From Sulfolobus sp. S-194 (lineage in GTDB: Archaea; Thermoproteota; Thermoprotei_A; Sulfolobales; Sulfolobaceae), in contig NZ_CP035730.1 in the NCBI RefSeq assembly GCF_012222305.1, forward strand, positions 248,001-312,000: DNA of 64,000 nucleotides. Direction: 5' to 3'. Below the pieces are notes generated by a model. It was not told the origin of the DNA, searched no databases, and saw only the letters and a list, made by a program, of their open reading frames with translations. This document shows, piece after piece, positions 26,941-36,265 of the stretch. The position numbers and the translations under genes are program-made. The stretch's first letter is position 1. Every line of letters starts with the position of its first letter.

Positions 26941-27726
26941 TTATTCTTCATAGACGCTCTCAAAGTATTTGTTAGCTAATGGTGTAAGAGACTCATAGAT
27001 GTCTTTAAATAATTTGTACGCTTCATACCCTATCCAATTATTGGGTAAGAGTTCTTGTGGTAATCCAGGGTCTATGTGAAGGAATTTTCTATACTCATGA
27101 AGTATTGTTATCTTATTTACGAAAGCTTCAGCAGGAGTTAGCTTATCGATTTTATCTAAAAGTTTTACCCACTTACTTATGAACTCATTATACTTTAACT
27201 CTATTTCGCTTAAATTCCAGCACTTCCTTATTATGATCTGCGGGTCTTGTGGGAAATGGGCTATGAATAAGTAAACCTTTCCTCCATCCTTCCAATATTT
27301 CTCTACCATCTCATTTACCACATCTTCTAAAGGATTAGGGGAAACCCATGTTGATGAGGCTAAGGCTCCAAAACCTAACCACTTTAACTCTCTTCTTATT
27401 TTATTCCTTAACGCCTTATTATCCTCGCTGAAATTATACACTACTACCCTCCATTTCCCGTCCCAATGTCCGAACCTCCACTCCTTAACTCTCTTTATTG
27501 CAGTTTCGAACTTTAACAGCGTCTCCTGAGAAAATGTATAACTACCTCTATTTACACTAGTTATTAATCCTTCACGTTTTAATCTATGTAACGCAGTTCT
27601 GATTGCACTATTAGTAAAGCCAAATGGCTCAACTAACCTTACTAGACTTCTAGCTCTTATTGCACCATTCTTCTTACTCAAATTATAGTCTCCCAGAATC
27701 GTAAAAATCAACGTCTTTAATTTCAT
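26941..27726 (-). CDS. PaaX-family transcriptional regulator
   Basis: A 261-residue protein with the full PaaX layout. The N-terminal winged helix is LKTLIFTILGDYNL...LVRLVEPFGFTNSAIRTALHRLKREGLI, followed by WDGKWRVVVYNFSEDNKALRNKIRRELKWLGFG, the PaaX central domain. The C-terminal domain contains FHLHR-like EYRKFLHIDPGLPQELLPNNWIG. In bacteria PaaX represses phenylacetate genes and is released by phenylacetyl-CoA. Here it heads an operon with an acyl-CoA ligase and a thioesterase, so an acyl-CoA made by that ligase is the likely effector (inference). No phenylacetyl-CoA epoxidase genes are in the window. Confidence 0.92.
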   Translation of the reverse strand: MKLKTLIFTILGDYNLSKKNGAIRARSLVRLVEPFGFTNSAIRTALHRLKREGLITSVNRGSYTFSQETLLKFETAIKRVKEWRFGHWDGKWRVVVYNFSEDNKALRNKIRRELKWLGFGALASSTWVSPNPLEDVVNEMVEKYWKDGGKVYLFIAHFPQDPQIIIRKCWNLSEIELKYNEFISKWVKLLDKIDKLTPAEAFVNKITILHEYRKFLHIDPGLPQELLPNNWIGYEAYKLFKDIYESLTPLANKYFESVYEE

Positions 27727-27809
27727 ACTATATCAATGTTATCTTTCTCCTAAAGATTTAAATAATTGTCTTCATTTTATAAAAAATCATATTTAAAATA
27801 TTTAAATCT

Positions 27810-28901
27810 TTAATATCCTCTACATGCTATAAATACTGGAGTAATGAATTCTTCTATGGAAGCACCTATAATTTCGTATCCATTTTTCACTAGCTTTAAA
27901 ACTCTATTTTTAGCCACTTCAAAATCATCACATGTTAACCCTATTAGTTCCTTAACTATATCCTCATCTAAATCCGGAGGGACTAATCCGAAGTCACCCG
28001 TAATCATTACATCTTTAATTCTATTGCTATCTAACGCTAATGAAGCTTGGACAAGCTTTCTGTACTTCTTCTGGGCAAACGTATATTCATAACCTCTGTT
28101 CTTACTCATAAATTTTCCTGTAGATCTTCTAAAGATGAAATCCTCTGATTTTAATATATTTAGATATTTTCTCCAAACTTTCTCCTCTTCATCAGATAAT
28201 TCTTCCGTTTCTACCTTTGCATTAAATTCCTTACTTACGGCCTTTACTAAAGCTTCTCTAAAGTCTCCTAGTTTTGGGGTCAAGTTTCCATCTATTTCTA
28301 TTGCCGCAAAATACTCTTCTGGTTTTTTAATCGCCTTATCTGCGAATTTCTCAGGAGGAATATTAAGGATCTTGAAGGGTAATTCTGGGTCGGGTTTCCA
28401 TAAGTTCGTGAAGCCATTGAAAAATACTACTTCTCTTTTATCGTTTAATATACTAACTCCAGTTCCACACAACTTTTTTCCTTTTACCCTTATATCGTTA
28501 GGACTAACGTACTCAGCGTTTATAACTCCAAGACTTTTTACTACATCAAGAAACACTTTACCCACTAAAATGTCGTAAGCTTCTGCGGAGTTCTTGAAGA
28601 CCTTTTGTGGAAAAATTATAGCCCATCCTCCGGTAATCTTATCCATAAAGATATTACCCATTCCTAGTTTCCATCTTCTAACTAATTCCACGTTATATTT
28701 CATAACGTTATCTAACTTAACCTCTCTGTCCACATCCTGGTAGTAGCCTAAATAAGAGAAAGATCTACTGAATCCTTCCATTACTATCAGTGTAGGAGGC
28801 ATTTCATTTAATTCACCTATAGAATATGCATATGAGAGTATTGAGGCTAGGTTAAAAATTTGGGGGTCTGTCTCCTCGAAGTACAACAATCTAATATTCA
28901 T
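27810..28901 (-). CDS. LplA-like ligase (biotin/lipoate ligase fold) with C-terminal accessory domain
   Basis: A 363-residue protein, leaderless by its TATA (about 29 bp upstream). The N-terminal ~240 residues have the biotinyl/lipoyl ligase fold, with VRVKGKKLCGTGVSI carrying the conserved lysine. The usual RR-x-SGGG-x-VYHD motif is degenerate (RRWKLGMGNIFMDKITGGW). The C-terminal part, with YRKLVQASLALDSNRIKDVMITGDFG, matches the lipoate-ligase accessory domain. A paralogue at 47873-48970 keeps the glycine-rich motif. Substrate is uncertain: this copy may have changed specificity or lost adenylation. No lipoyl-acceptor protein is encoded in the window. Confidence 0.8.
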   Translation of the reverse strand: MNIRLLYFEETDPQIFNLASILSYAYSIGELNEMPPTLIVMEGFSRSFSYLGYYQDVDREVKLDNVMKYNVELVRRWKLGMGNIFMDKITGGWAIIFPQKVFKNSAEAYDILVGKVFLDVVKSLGVINAEYVSPNDIRVKGKKLCGTGVSILNDKREVVFFNGFTNLWKPDPELPFKILNIPPEKFADKAIKKPEEYFAAIEIDGNLTPKLGDFREALVKAVSKEFNAKVETEELSDEEEKVWRKYLNILKSEDFIFRRSTGKFMSKNRGYEYTFAQKKYRKLVQASLALDSNRIKDVMITGDFGLVPPDLDEDIVKELIGLTCDDFEVAKNRVLKLVKNGYEIIGASIEEFITPVFIACRGY

Positions 28902-29017
28902 ATGATTTAATAATTACATTAACTTATATATTTTACGAACAATCTTTAGCAATGTAAATTCTATATTTCACGATATATTAAACTTATAAAAGTCAGCCCT
29001 TAATTAGATATTATGAT

Positions 29018-30565
29018 TTATCCTAATTCTCTAAGCCTATATTTCTGTATTTTACCACTCTCGGTCTTAGGAAGTGAAGTGACGAATTTCACTTCTCTTG
29101 GGTATGCATGTCTTGAGTACTTTTCCCTTACGAAATTAATTATTTCATTTGCTAAGTCATCTGAGGGCTTATAATTTGGTTTTAGAACTACGTAAGCTTT
29201 GATTATCTTCCCCTTAACTGGGTCATCTACTCCTATTACCGCTGCCTCCATAATTGCAGGATGTTGTATTAGAATACTTTCTATTTCAAACGGACTCACT
29301 CTATACCCTGATACCTTTATCACTTCATCTTCTCTCCCTATGAACCAGAAGTACCCATCCTTATCTATTTCTGCAACATCACCAGTTAAATACCAATCCC
29401 CTTTAAATACCTTCTTAGTTCTCTCTTCATCATTTATATAACCTAAGAAATAAAATCCCTCACAATTCTTGTTAACTGCTATTACTCCGTCAATTACAGT
29501 GACTTGATACCCTGGTGCAGGTAATCCCATACTTCCTGGCTTCGCATCAGCTTCATAACCCCAACCGTTATAGACTATCATTCCAGATTCTGTCTGACCA
29601 TAATGGTCCTTAATCATAAAACCTAAATTTTCTTTAAACCATCTTATAACTTCTGGGTTAAGTGGTTCTCCTGCAGAACTGGCTCTAGTTATCCTTAAGT
29701 TAAATTTTTTAGGCTCTTTTATAGTTCCCATTATCATCCTGTAAGCAGTTGGTACGAAAGCGAAATTAGTAATTTTAAAATCTTCAATAAATTTCAGAGT
29801 ATCTTCGGGAGAGAATAACTTATCGAAGAATATTACAGTTTTCCCAGATATTATAGGGGATATTATCCCTACTCCGAGACCATAAGCCCATCCTGGGTCT
29901 GCTGGAGTCCAGAATACGTCAGCTTCTCTTAAACCAATACCGTACTTTATGTAAACATATAGACTATAAAGTGTTCTGAAGTTCTGTAATGCTCCCTTAG
30001 GCCTTCCTGTAGTACCAGAAGTATATTGTAAGCCCGAGGGATCGTCGTATGAGATCTTCTCCCATTCCTCTCTCCTTAACTTATCATAAGATATGGCTTC
30101 GTCAAAGGATACAGAATTTCCTCTCTTCCCTGGAAATGTAATTATATTTTCTAACATATCCTTGATTTTATCATATTGATCATCTTGTGCTAGTAAAACT
30201 TTAGGCTTTTTATCTCTAGTCCTCATCTCTATTGCAGCAGGCCCGAAAGCCGTGAACAAAGGCTCATATATTGCTCCTAATATCCAGCTGGAAACTAAAT
30301 AAACTACTTGTTCAACTTTCTTAGATGCTAGACAAGCTACTACATCACCTTTCTTTACCTTAAATTCATGTCTTAAAAACGCGCTTAACCTCTGAGCTTT
30401 GTCCTTTAATTGAGAGTATGATAGGGACTCCTTATCCCATTTACTATCTACTCTGAATACTGCCGTATCACTACTATCCCTTATTAACTTATCTCTAAAA
30501 TCCTCACCAAAGTAATTTTTTACCTCGTCCCAACTAAAATTTTTAACTAATTCTTCATATTTCAT
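29018..30565 (-). CDS. Acyl-CoA ligase, AMP-forming (acetyl-CoA synthetase/ACSM-like)
   Basis: The start chosen is the ATG at 30565 (515 residues), about 29 bp from the minus-strand TATA at 30590-30597; the longer frame begins with TTG at 30583. It has QYTSGTTGRPKGALQ near residue 185, HYGQTESGM, YLTGDVAEIDKDGYFWFIGREDEVIKVSGYR and LPKTESGKIQKYR with the catalytic lysine. It is similar to the ligase at 2582-4270. Both share the subgroup that includes Metallosphaera 4-hydroxybutyrate and short-acyl ligases. It lies between the LplA-like gene and the SCP2/465-aa pair, with gaps of about 70-120 nt. Confidence 0.92.
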   Translation of the reverse strand: MKYEELVKNFSWDEVKNYFGEDFRDKLIRDSSDTAVFRVDSKWDKESLSYSQLKDKAQRLSAFLRHEFKVKKGDVVACLASKKVEQVVYLVSSWILGAIYEPLFTAFGPAAIEMRTRDKKPKVLLAQDDQYDKIKDMLENIITFPGKRGNSVSFDEAISYDKLRREEWEKISYDDPSGLQYTSGTTGRPKGALQNFRTLYSLYVYIKYGIGLREADVFWTPADPGWAYGLGVGIISPIISGKTVIFFDKLFSPEDTLKFIEDFKITNFAFVPTAYRMIMGTIKEPKKFNLRITRASSAGEPLNPEVIRWFKENLGFMIKDHYGQTESGMIVYNGWGYEADAKPGSMGLPAPGYQVTVIDGVIAVNKNCEGFYFLGYINDEERTKKVFKGDWYLTGDVAEIDKDGYFWFIGREDEVIKVSGYRVSPFEIESILIQHPAIMEAAVIGVDDPVKGKIIKAYVVLKPNYKPSDDLANEIINFVREKYSRHAYPREVKFVTSLPKTESGKIQKYRLRELG

Positions 30566-30611
30566 TAAACTAGTCTTTGACAAAAAAACTTAAAAAGCTT
30601 ATGTTAATATT

Positions 30612-30648
30612 TTTTACATAATTTCCAGAATTTTACATAATTTCCAGA
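30612..30648. repeat. 19-bp tandem duplication across the SCP2 stop codon
   Basis: The sequence TTTTACATAATTTCCAGA occurs at 30612-30629 and again at 30631-30648, one base apart, so the final codons LEIM and the stop of the SCP2-like gene are duplicated downstream. It looks like a recent slippage event; the protein is unaffected. Confidence 0.7.
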
Positions 30649-31025
30649 TCGTTAGTTAACCCCCTAGCCCTTATTATACTTGCTATGTTAACTGCAGCTC
30701 TAATATGTCTTAATAAATTGAGCCTATCCCCCTTAATTAATTTAAGCTTACCATTTAGTAAAGCTACTGCTAAGTCTAATTCATCTAATAATATGGATTT
30801 CCATATTTTATAATCCCCTTCAATTATATAGTCAGCATCTCCGTCTTCTTCAACTCCTAAGCACTTTCCTGCCTTTATCTTTACCTTAAATTTCATATCA
30901 TTATTACTTTTCACATTTCTTAATATAAATAATATGTCCCAGTTCCACGATCTTATCTCTTCTACCTCAATATTATTTATTTCATTACATAATTTCTCAG
31001 CCCATTCGAGACTAGGAAATTTCAT
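30633..31025 (-). CDS. SCP2-like sterol-carrier-domain protein
   Basis: A 130-residue protein with the SCP2 layout. The mixed strand region (MKFKVKIKAGKCLGVEEDGDADYIIEGDYKIWKSIL) ends in a helix that is followed by LAVALLNGKLKLIKGDRLNLLRHIRAA, a recognisable SCP2 C-terminus. Such domains bind hydrophobic acyl chains or CoA esters. It is 13 nt downstream of the 465-aa unknown gene, so probably in one transcript with it. The last codons and stop are part of a 19-bp tandem duplication at 30612-30648. Confidence 0.75.
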   Translation of the reverse strand: MKFPSLEWAEKLCNEINNIEVEEIRSWNWDILFILRNVKSNNDMKFKVKIKAGKCLGVEEDGDADYIIEGDYKIWKSILLDELDLAVALLNGKLKLIKGDRLNLLRHIRAAVNIASIIRARGLTNDLEIM

Positions 31026-31038
31026 TATTTATCGCACC

Positions 31039-32436
31039 TTAATGCCAAACCTCAAAGTGTCTTAATATATTCTCAGTAAGTACTTCTTCCTTGTAGTATT
31101 TTTTGTAGAAATCTATATCTAAATGATGAACTTGTACAGCCATGGGTATCCATATAGGGTCGACTCTAGGAAACATTCCATATTTGGCTACTGAGTAATC
31201 TATAAACGATATTACAGCTTCCTTTATATCTTCTTTAACTTGAATCTTCTCATCTCTTCTAAGCATTTCGTAAATGTCTCTCTTCCATGCCACTAGATTA
31301 GGATCCCTATTAGGGCTCCATATTCCATCATATTCTAAGTTGTTTGGCTCCTTATATTTGCCATATTTTATATTGAGGAATGCCTCTACTAATTCTCTAC
31401 CATTCTTATAGGGGGAATCCTTACAGCCTTCTATTATAGAAAGGCTCATTTTAATGTTCTTTATTCCTACCTTATAAGGCCAAATTCTCTTACTTTTTTC
31501 TGGAGGTTGGCAAACTACAGCTCTTGCTTCTTCTAAGCCCCTAAATTGAGGTGCAAATGCACCCATTATAGTATAATCATAAATTCCACCGAAGATCCAG
31601 CTACCAAGACCCATAGCCTCACTCATTAGTCTAACGTTTTGAACTGAAGTTCCTACGACTACTCCAGCTACTGCCCCTATTGCTCTATCTAATAGATCCA
31701 TTGTCATTGGTATTTGAGAGGATAGAATTCCCTTATCTACTAACTTCTTCATCGCCCCATTTTGATCTGCAAGTTGACCAGTGTTATCGTCAATTATAGG
31801 AACTCTTTCATATTCAAAATAGTGGAACAGGATATTAACTATCACCCTTGAAGCGTCATATATGGGAAGCATTAAAGTACTGCCATTTTCGTTAAAGTTC
31901 TTATTAAATACCATTGCAAAGGGTAATGTACCAGCTAAGTCAGTTCTCCCATTAACTAACTTAATTGAATAATTCCTATACCAATCTACTATTTTTTCTA
32001 GGTCTTCTTCACTTTCGATTTCATATATCCTTGAGGCTTGTGGAGGTCTATAGAAGTAAACTCCATCATCAATTATATAAATTAGATCGAGACCTTGATC
32101 ATTATCTGGACCGGGTATAGTTCTTCCAGTAGCGTAAATGAAGGTTGCAACATTATTACTAACGCCTAAATCTGCTAAGATTAACCCATTAGGACCTGCA
32201 GCAGCCCAAGTAATTAAAGCGTTCTCTACATCAGATAAGGGTATGGGCTTCTTTTGTGATTTAAACTCTAATAATCCCTTAGGATACTCAACTACTAAAT
32301 TCCCTTTTCTAATAGCCTCTCCAGTATCATATCTATACCCTAGCCCAAATCTCCTACTTCTAACGTGAGCTAATTGTTTCATTAAGGATTCGTTCCACAC
32401 TCTTCTCAATAGTTCTCTCTCCTTTTCAGATACCAT
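31039..32436 (-). CDS. Unrecognised 465-residue protein, possibly nitroreductase-fold
   Basis: I do not recognise this family with confidence. It is soluble, with no signal or membrane segment. Distinctive stretches are VRSRRFGLGYRYDTGEAIRKG, LITWAAAGPNGLILADLG, YATGRTIPGPDNDQGLDLIYI, and FPRVDPIWIPMAVQVHHLD at the end. The first half, with its ALITWAAAGPNG helix, vaguely recalls flavin-binding nitroreductase-like proteins. It is followed 13 nt later by an SCP2-like gene and is divergent, with a 95-bp promoter gap, from an acetoacetate-decarboxylase-like gene. A minus-strand TATA lies about 29 bp from the ATG. An oxidoreductase of a hydrophobic acyl or keto substrate is a guess only. Confidence 0.85.
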   Translation of the reverse strand: MVSEKERELLRRVWNESLMKQLAHVRSRRFGLGYRYDTGEAIRKGNLVVEYPKGLLEFKSQKKPIPLSDVENALITWAAAGPNGLILADLGVSNNVATFIYATGRTIPGPDNDQGLDLIYIIDDGVYFYRPPQASRIYEIESEEDLEKIVDWYRNYSIKLVNGRTDLAGTLPFAMVFNKNFNENGSTLMLPIYDASRVIVNILFHYFEYERVPIIDDNTGQLADQNGAMKKLVDKGILSSQIPMTMDLLDRAIGAVAGVVVGTSVQNVRLMSEAMGLGSWIFGGIYDYTIMGAFAPQFRGLEEARAVVCQPPEKSKRIWPYKVGIKNIKMSLSIIEGCKDSPYKNGRELVEAFLNIKYGKYKEPNNLEYDGIWSPNRDPNLVAWKRDIYEMLRRDEKIQVKEDIKEAVISFIDYSVAKYGMFPRVDPIWIPMAVQVHHLDIDFYKKYYKEEVLTENILRHFEVWH

Positions 32437-32531
32437 ATATTTAATTATGCAAACTTCTTTTTAAAACTTTATTCTTCCGAGAATTTATCATTAAAGTTTA
32501 TTAAGTTAAATTAAGAGATATATATGAGAAT
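32437..32531. promoter_or_regulatory. Divergent promoter: 465-aa protein and ADC-like gene
   Basis: In this 95-bp gap the minus-strand TATA-like TTTTAAAA (near 32461-32468) is about 29 bp from the ATG at 32436. The plus-strand GTTTATTAAG (32496-32505) is about 31 bp from the ATG at 32532. The two promoters are back to back with about 30 bp between them, so a single regulator could control both. Confidence 0.55.
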
Positions 32532-33314
32532 ATGAAGGGTAAACTAAATATAAACCAAGTATTTGCCATGCCCGGTAACGCTCCTCTATATTTAAAACCA
32601 CCTGCCTACTATAGGGATTGTCAAATACTGATGGGAATATTTAAGGGAAATCCAGACGGAATTAGTGAAACAATACCGGATAACCTGGATCTGGTAACGT
32701 TAGGAGACAATAAGCCATTATTCCTCTATTTCCAAGCATATTACCCCTTTTCAAGCCTTTATGGATCATATAACGAGGCTGTATTAGCTCCTTTAGTCCT
32801 TTATCAAAATCAGCCCCATCTCTTCGTTTCATACATTTATGTGGATAATGACGCTGCTCTCACTGCCGGTAGGGAAATTTGGGGATTTCCTAAGAAGTTC
32901 GCTAATATGAAATTGGAAATAAAGGGAGAAAATATAGAGGCAGTTTTAGAGAGACCAGCTGGAAGAAAGTTAATAAGTGCTCAAATGAGGATTGAGAGAC
33001 AGGCGAAACTAGAGGAGTTACAATCATCTGGAATTGGCTCGTCTCCAAGTCTTCTTCTTAAAATAATTCCTAATCCAGATGCAGAATCCAAACCTTCCAT
33101 AGAATTAGTTAAAGTTGAAGTTAAAATGATGCCTAGAGTTTCAACGAGTGACAATTCCTTAGAGTTATGGACTGGAAAATTATTATTAAATTTTGTGGAG
33201 GAAAGTTTAACAGATCCATTATTTAAATTCGGTCCCGTAGAATTGGTAAGTGCCTATTTCGGAAGATTTGATATGATACTACCACCTGGAAAAGTTATAT
33301 ATAAATATATTTAA
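32532..33314 (+). CDS. Acetoacetate-decarboxylase-like protein
   Basis: A 260-residue member of the ADC superfamily. The conserved segment REIWGFPKKFANMKLEIKG near residues 117-135 contains the lysine pair, one of which forms the Schiff base in true acetoacetate decarboxylase. The N-terminus has PPAYYRDCQILMGIFKG, and the C-terminal half carries LKIIPNPDAESKPSIELV. Members can decarboxylate acetoacetate to acetone, but many act as aldolases or dehydratases on other keto acids. Given the acetone/acetoacetate genes at 51-64 kb, acetoacetate is attractive but unproven. A T-run at 33323-33329 follows. Confidence 0.85.
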   Translation: MKGKLNINQVFAMPGNAPLYLKPPAYYRDCQILMGIFKGNPDGISETIPDNLDLVTLGDNKPLFLYFQAYYPFSSLYGSYNEAVLAPLVLYQNQPHLFVSYIYVDNDAALTAGREIWGFPKKFANMKLEIKGENIEAVLERPAGRKLISAQMRIERQAKLEELQSSGIGSSPSLLLKIIPNPDAESKPSIELVKVEVKMMPRVSTSDNSLELWTGKLLLNFVEESLTDPLFKFGPVELVSAYFGRFDMILPPGKVIYKYI

Positions 33315-33322
33315 GTGCTTTA

Positions 33323-33329
33323 TTTTTTT
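33323..33329 (+). terminator. Oligo-T terminator after the ADC-like gene
   Basis: A run of seven T follows the stop codon at 33314 by about 9 nt, the usual archaeal termination signal. Confidence 0.4.
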
Positions 33330-33388
33330 ATTCTATTAACATAAAGCTTGATAGTAAACTTTATTTTTTTAAGCTATTATTATTATAA

Positions 33389-35233
33389 ATGGAACTATAT
33401 TCATTATCTAAAATTAGAAAGTTTATAAAGGAAGTTGAAGAAAATCCCCTTAAGTTTTGGTGGGAGACTAGGAAAATGATAAAATGGATTGTAAAACCTA
33501 AGGATATAGCAGAGGGAGATCCGCCTAAAATAAAGTGGTATATAGGAGGAAAATCGAATATATGTTGGAATGCAATAGACGTTAATCTTGATGAAAATAA
33601 AGATAAAGTTGCGTTTTATTATATGAATGAAAACGGATTTACTAAAGCGATAACTTACTGGGATCTATTCTATGAGGTAAACAGAGTAAGTTATCTCTTA
33701 AAGGAGTTAGGCGTTAAAAAGGGAGACACTGTATCCTTATTAATGCCTAACATCCCAGAAGCGTTGTACTTCGCCTTAGCTATATATCGACTAGGAGGGG
33801 TAATAGCAATGCATTATCTTGGCTTGTCGCCACAAACATTTGCTGAGAGGCTAAATGATAGTGGCTCTAAAATTCTAGTAACTGCATCAAAGGGATTTAG
33901 AAATGGGAGTGAAATAAGGATTAAGGACTACATCGACAAAGTATTAAGTGAATATAAAACTCCCGTGGAGAAAGTAATAGTAGTAGGTAGGGGATTTTCG
34001 GATTTTAACTTAGTTCAGAATAGGGATTTATTATACGAGGACATAGTTCCTAAGGGTAAAACTTACGTTAAGCCAGAAGAGATAGAGTCTAACGATCCAG
34101 TAATAATAGCTTATACCTCTGGCACTACTGGAAAGCCTAAGGGAATATATTCCTCTCTAGCATATATAGTAGCTTCAACATGGGCACTTAAGGCAGTTTT
34201 AGGATTCCGTGAAAGAGAAGACGTAATTTGGATTCTCTCAGATTTAGGATGGTTAACTTGGGGAGGTAATATTCACTTTATCCCCCAAAAGAGATTAACT
34301 GGAATAATATTCGAAGGCTTCATAGGGCATAAGAGAGAATTATTCTCAAGGGTCATTGAGAGGTTTAACGTTAATTTAGTCTGGATGCCTACCACGCTAC
34401 TTAACATGCTTAAAAGCTTAGGTGAGGAATCCATAAAGGCAGGAGATGTAAGTTCATTAAGATTAATATTAAATACTGGAGAACCTCTTAATCCTGGAAC
34501 ATGGCAGTGGTTAAGGGAGAACATGCCTGATGTATTTATCGCTGACTCATATTGGATGACCGAATACGGATTTCCCATAGCTGCAACTCCTTTTGGACTA
34601 GGCGAAATTCCCTATAAACCTGGTTCGGCTGGACTGAAATTCTTTGGCGTTAAGGTAGTTGATGACGATGGTAAACCTTTACCACCTAATCAGAAAGGTT
34701 ATATTGTTTTAAGTATGCTTAATCCCGCGATGGGTAGACTGTGGAACGATCCTGATATGGAGAGGTTTATAAAAATCTATACTTCGAGGTTTCCTAACTA
34801 CGTTTATACTGGTGATTACGGATTTTATGATAATGATGGATATCTTTACGTTTTAGGAAGGGTTGATGATATAATATTAGCTGGCGGTAATAGAGTAGGG
34901 ACAATGGAAATTGAAGGGATTTTAGTAAGTAACCCCAATATAGCGGAAGCCGCTGTAGTAGGTTATAACACAAATAATAGTTACAGAATAGCTGCCTTTA
35001 TAGTACCTAAGGCTGGTATTAACATATCAGTAGATAGTATTAGAAATTATCTACAAGACAAGGGATACTCGGTAGATGATATCTTCATAGTCAGAAGATT
35101 ACCTAAAACTAAGAGTGCTAAGATAATGAGAAGATTACTTAGGGCTCTACTTTCCGATGAGCAATTAGGGGACATATCGGCTTTAGATGACATTAACGTA
35201 TTAAATGAGTTAAGGGCGATTATAAATAAATAA
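33389..35233 (+). CDS. Acyl-CoA ligase with ACS-type N-terminal domain
   Basis: A 614-residue ANL ligase with an acetyl-CoA-synthetase-type N-terminal extension (ENPLKFWWETRKMIKWIVKP). It has AYTSGTTGKPKGIYSS near residue 245, DSYWMTEYGFPIAAT, YTGDYGFYDNDGYLYVLGR and the C-terminal LPKTKSAKIMRR, in which alanine replaces the glycine before the catalytic lysine (SAK in place of SGK). Length and domain order suit a short-chain acid or acetoacetate-type substrate. It follows the ADC-like gene by 74 nt on the same strand. The mild motif change may reduce the adenylation half-reaction but the lysine remains. Confidence 0.9.
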   Translation: MELYSLSKIRKFIKEVEENPLKFWWETRKMIKWIVKPKDIAEGDPPKIKWYIGGKSNICWNAIDVNLDENKDKVAFYYMNENGFTKAITYWDLFYEVNRVSYLLKELGVKKGDTVSLLMPNIPEALYFALAIYRLGGVIAMHYLGLSPQTFAERLNDSGSKILVTASKGFRNGSEIRIKDYIDKVLSEYKTPVEKVIVVGRGFSDFNLVQNRDLLYEDIVPKGKTYVKPEEIESNDPVIIAYTSGTTGKPKGIYSSLAYIVASTWALKAVLGFREREDVIWILSDLGWLTWGGNIHFIPQKRLTGIIFEGFIGHKRELFSRVIERFNVNLVWMPTTLLNMLKSLGEESIKAGDVSSLRLILNTGEPLNPGTWQWLRENMPDVFIADSYWMTEYGFPIAATPFGLGEIPYKPGSAGLKFFGVKVVDDDGKPLPPNQKGYIVLSMLNPAMGRLWNDPDMERFIKIYTSRFPNYVYTGDYGFYDNDGYLYVLGRVDDIILAGGNRVGTMEIEGILVSNPNIAEAAVVGYNTNNSYRIAAFIVPKAGINISVDSIRNYLQDKGYSVDDIFIVRRLPKTKSAKIMRRLLRALLSDEQLGDISALDDINVLNELRAIINK

Positions 35234-35401
35234 GTTTCACTTTAAATTGATTCACAAAAAATGCGCAACATTTATTTATGTAAAAATTTTTTAATAGCTA
35301 AGGTAATTTCCTATAAAATTGAAATATTATCGCTTTTATGATATTTATTAGATTTTATCGCTATAAAAATCTTTAAAAACATTTTTGTAGTAATAAGTAG
35401 T

Positions 35402-36265
35402 ATGGGATATGTAGATTCTCATGTGCATATTTGGGTTGAGGAAATTCTATCTGAGGAGATGAAGAGAAGAATAAGTGGCATTGCTAAAATCGCTGAGAAT
35501 AGAACTAACATAAATGACATAATTAAGGAGATGGATGAGGCAAACTTAGACTACATAGTTAATATAGTATACCCATCAAGAGAAATGTGGGGATCTAATG
35601 AAGAAATAGTGATCAGGGCGATCGATTTCTTTAGAAAATATTCCGATAGATTTGCTATAGTTGGAGGGGTTCAAGTAAATCATTTATCCGAAAGAGAGAC
35701 TAAATACTGGATAGAGAAGCAATATGAGGCTGGAGTATCTGGCTTTAAGGTTCATCCTCCCCATATGTGGCTTAAACCTAATGCCTATAGGCAAGAAGAG
35801 GGAGGATTAAAACAGTTAGAAATATTATATGAATTCTCACAAGACCATAAAATGCCCATTATTATTCACACTGGAACTAGTTATTTTCCATTTGCCAGGA
35901 ATAAATATGGGGATCCAGTATTTGCTGACGACATATCGGTAGACTTCCCAAAGCTTTCAATTATATTAGCTCATGCAGGAAGACCTATTTGGGTAAATTC
36001 TGCATTTCAATTAGCTAGAATAAGAAGGAATATTTACTTAGATCTATCAAGCATACCACCAAGGAAAATGTTAGAATATTTACCCAGATTAGAGGAGATT
36101 AAGGAGAAATGCCTTTATGGTAGTGATTACCCAGATATTGGAGTAAAAGGAATTAAAGAAAACTTACTTGAATTTCTACAGATACAAATCTCTAAGGAGG
36201 CTATGGATAAAATAGTTGAAATAAATCCTAAAAATTTCTTCAAACCATTAAGTTATACTAGATAG
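35402..36265 (+). CDS. Amidohydrolase family 2 (ACMSD-like metal hydrolase/decarboxylase)
   Basis: A 287-residue TIM-barrel amidohydrolase. Metal ligands are visible: VDSHVHIW (H-x-H) at the N-terminus, [20 protein letters not shown] and YGSDYPDIG with the catalytic aspartate. Family members include ACMS decarboxylase, gamma-resorcylate decarboxylase and lactonases of sugar acids. It converges with the MFS gene (8-nt overlap). With the nearby enolase-superfamily enzyme it may form a sugar-acid pathway, where it would be the lactonase. An upstream direct repeat (TTATCGCT near 35329 and 35358) precedes the TATA. Confidence 0.88.
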   Translation: MGYVDSHVHIWVEEILSEEMKRRISGIAKIAENRTNINDIIKEMDEANLDYIVNIVYPSREMWGSNEEIVIRAIDFFRKYSDRFAIVGGVQVNHLSERETKYWIEKQYEAGVSGFKVHPPHMWLKPNAYRQEEGGLKQLEILYEFSQDHKMPIIIHTGTSYFPFARNKYGDPVFADDISVDFPKLSIILAHAGRPIWVNSAFQLARIRRNIYLDLSSIPPRKMLEYLPRLEEIKEKCLYGSDYPDIGVKGIKENLLEFLQIQISKEAMDKIVEINPKNFFKPLSYTR

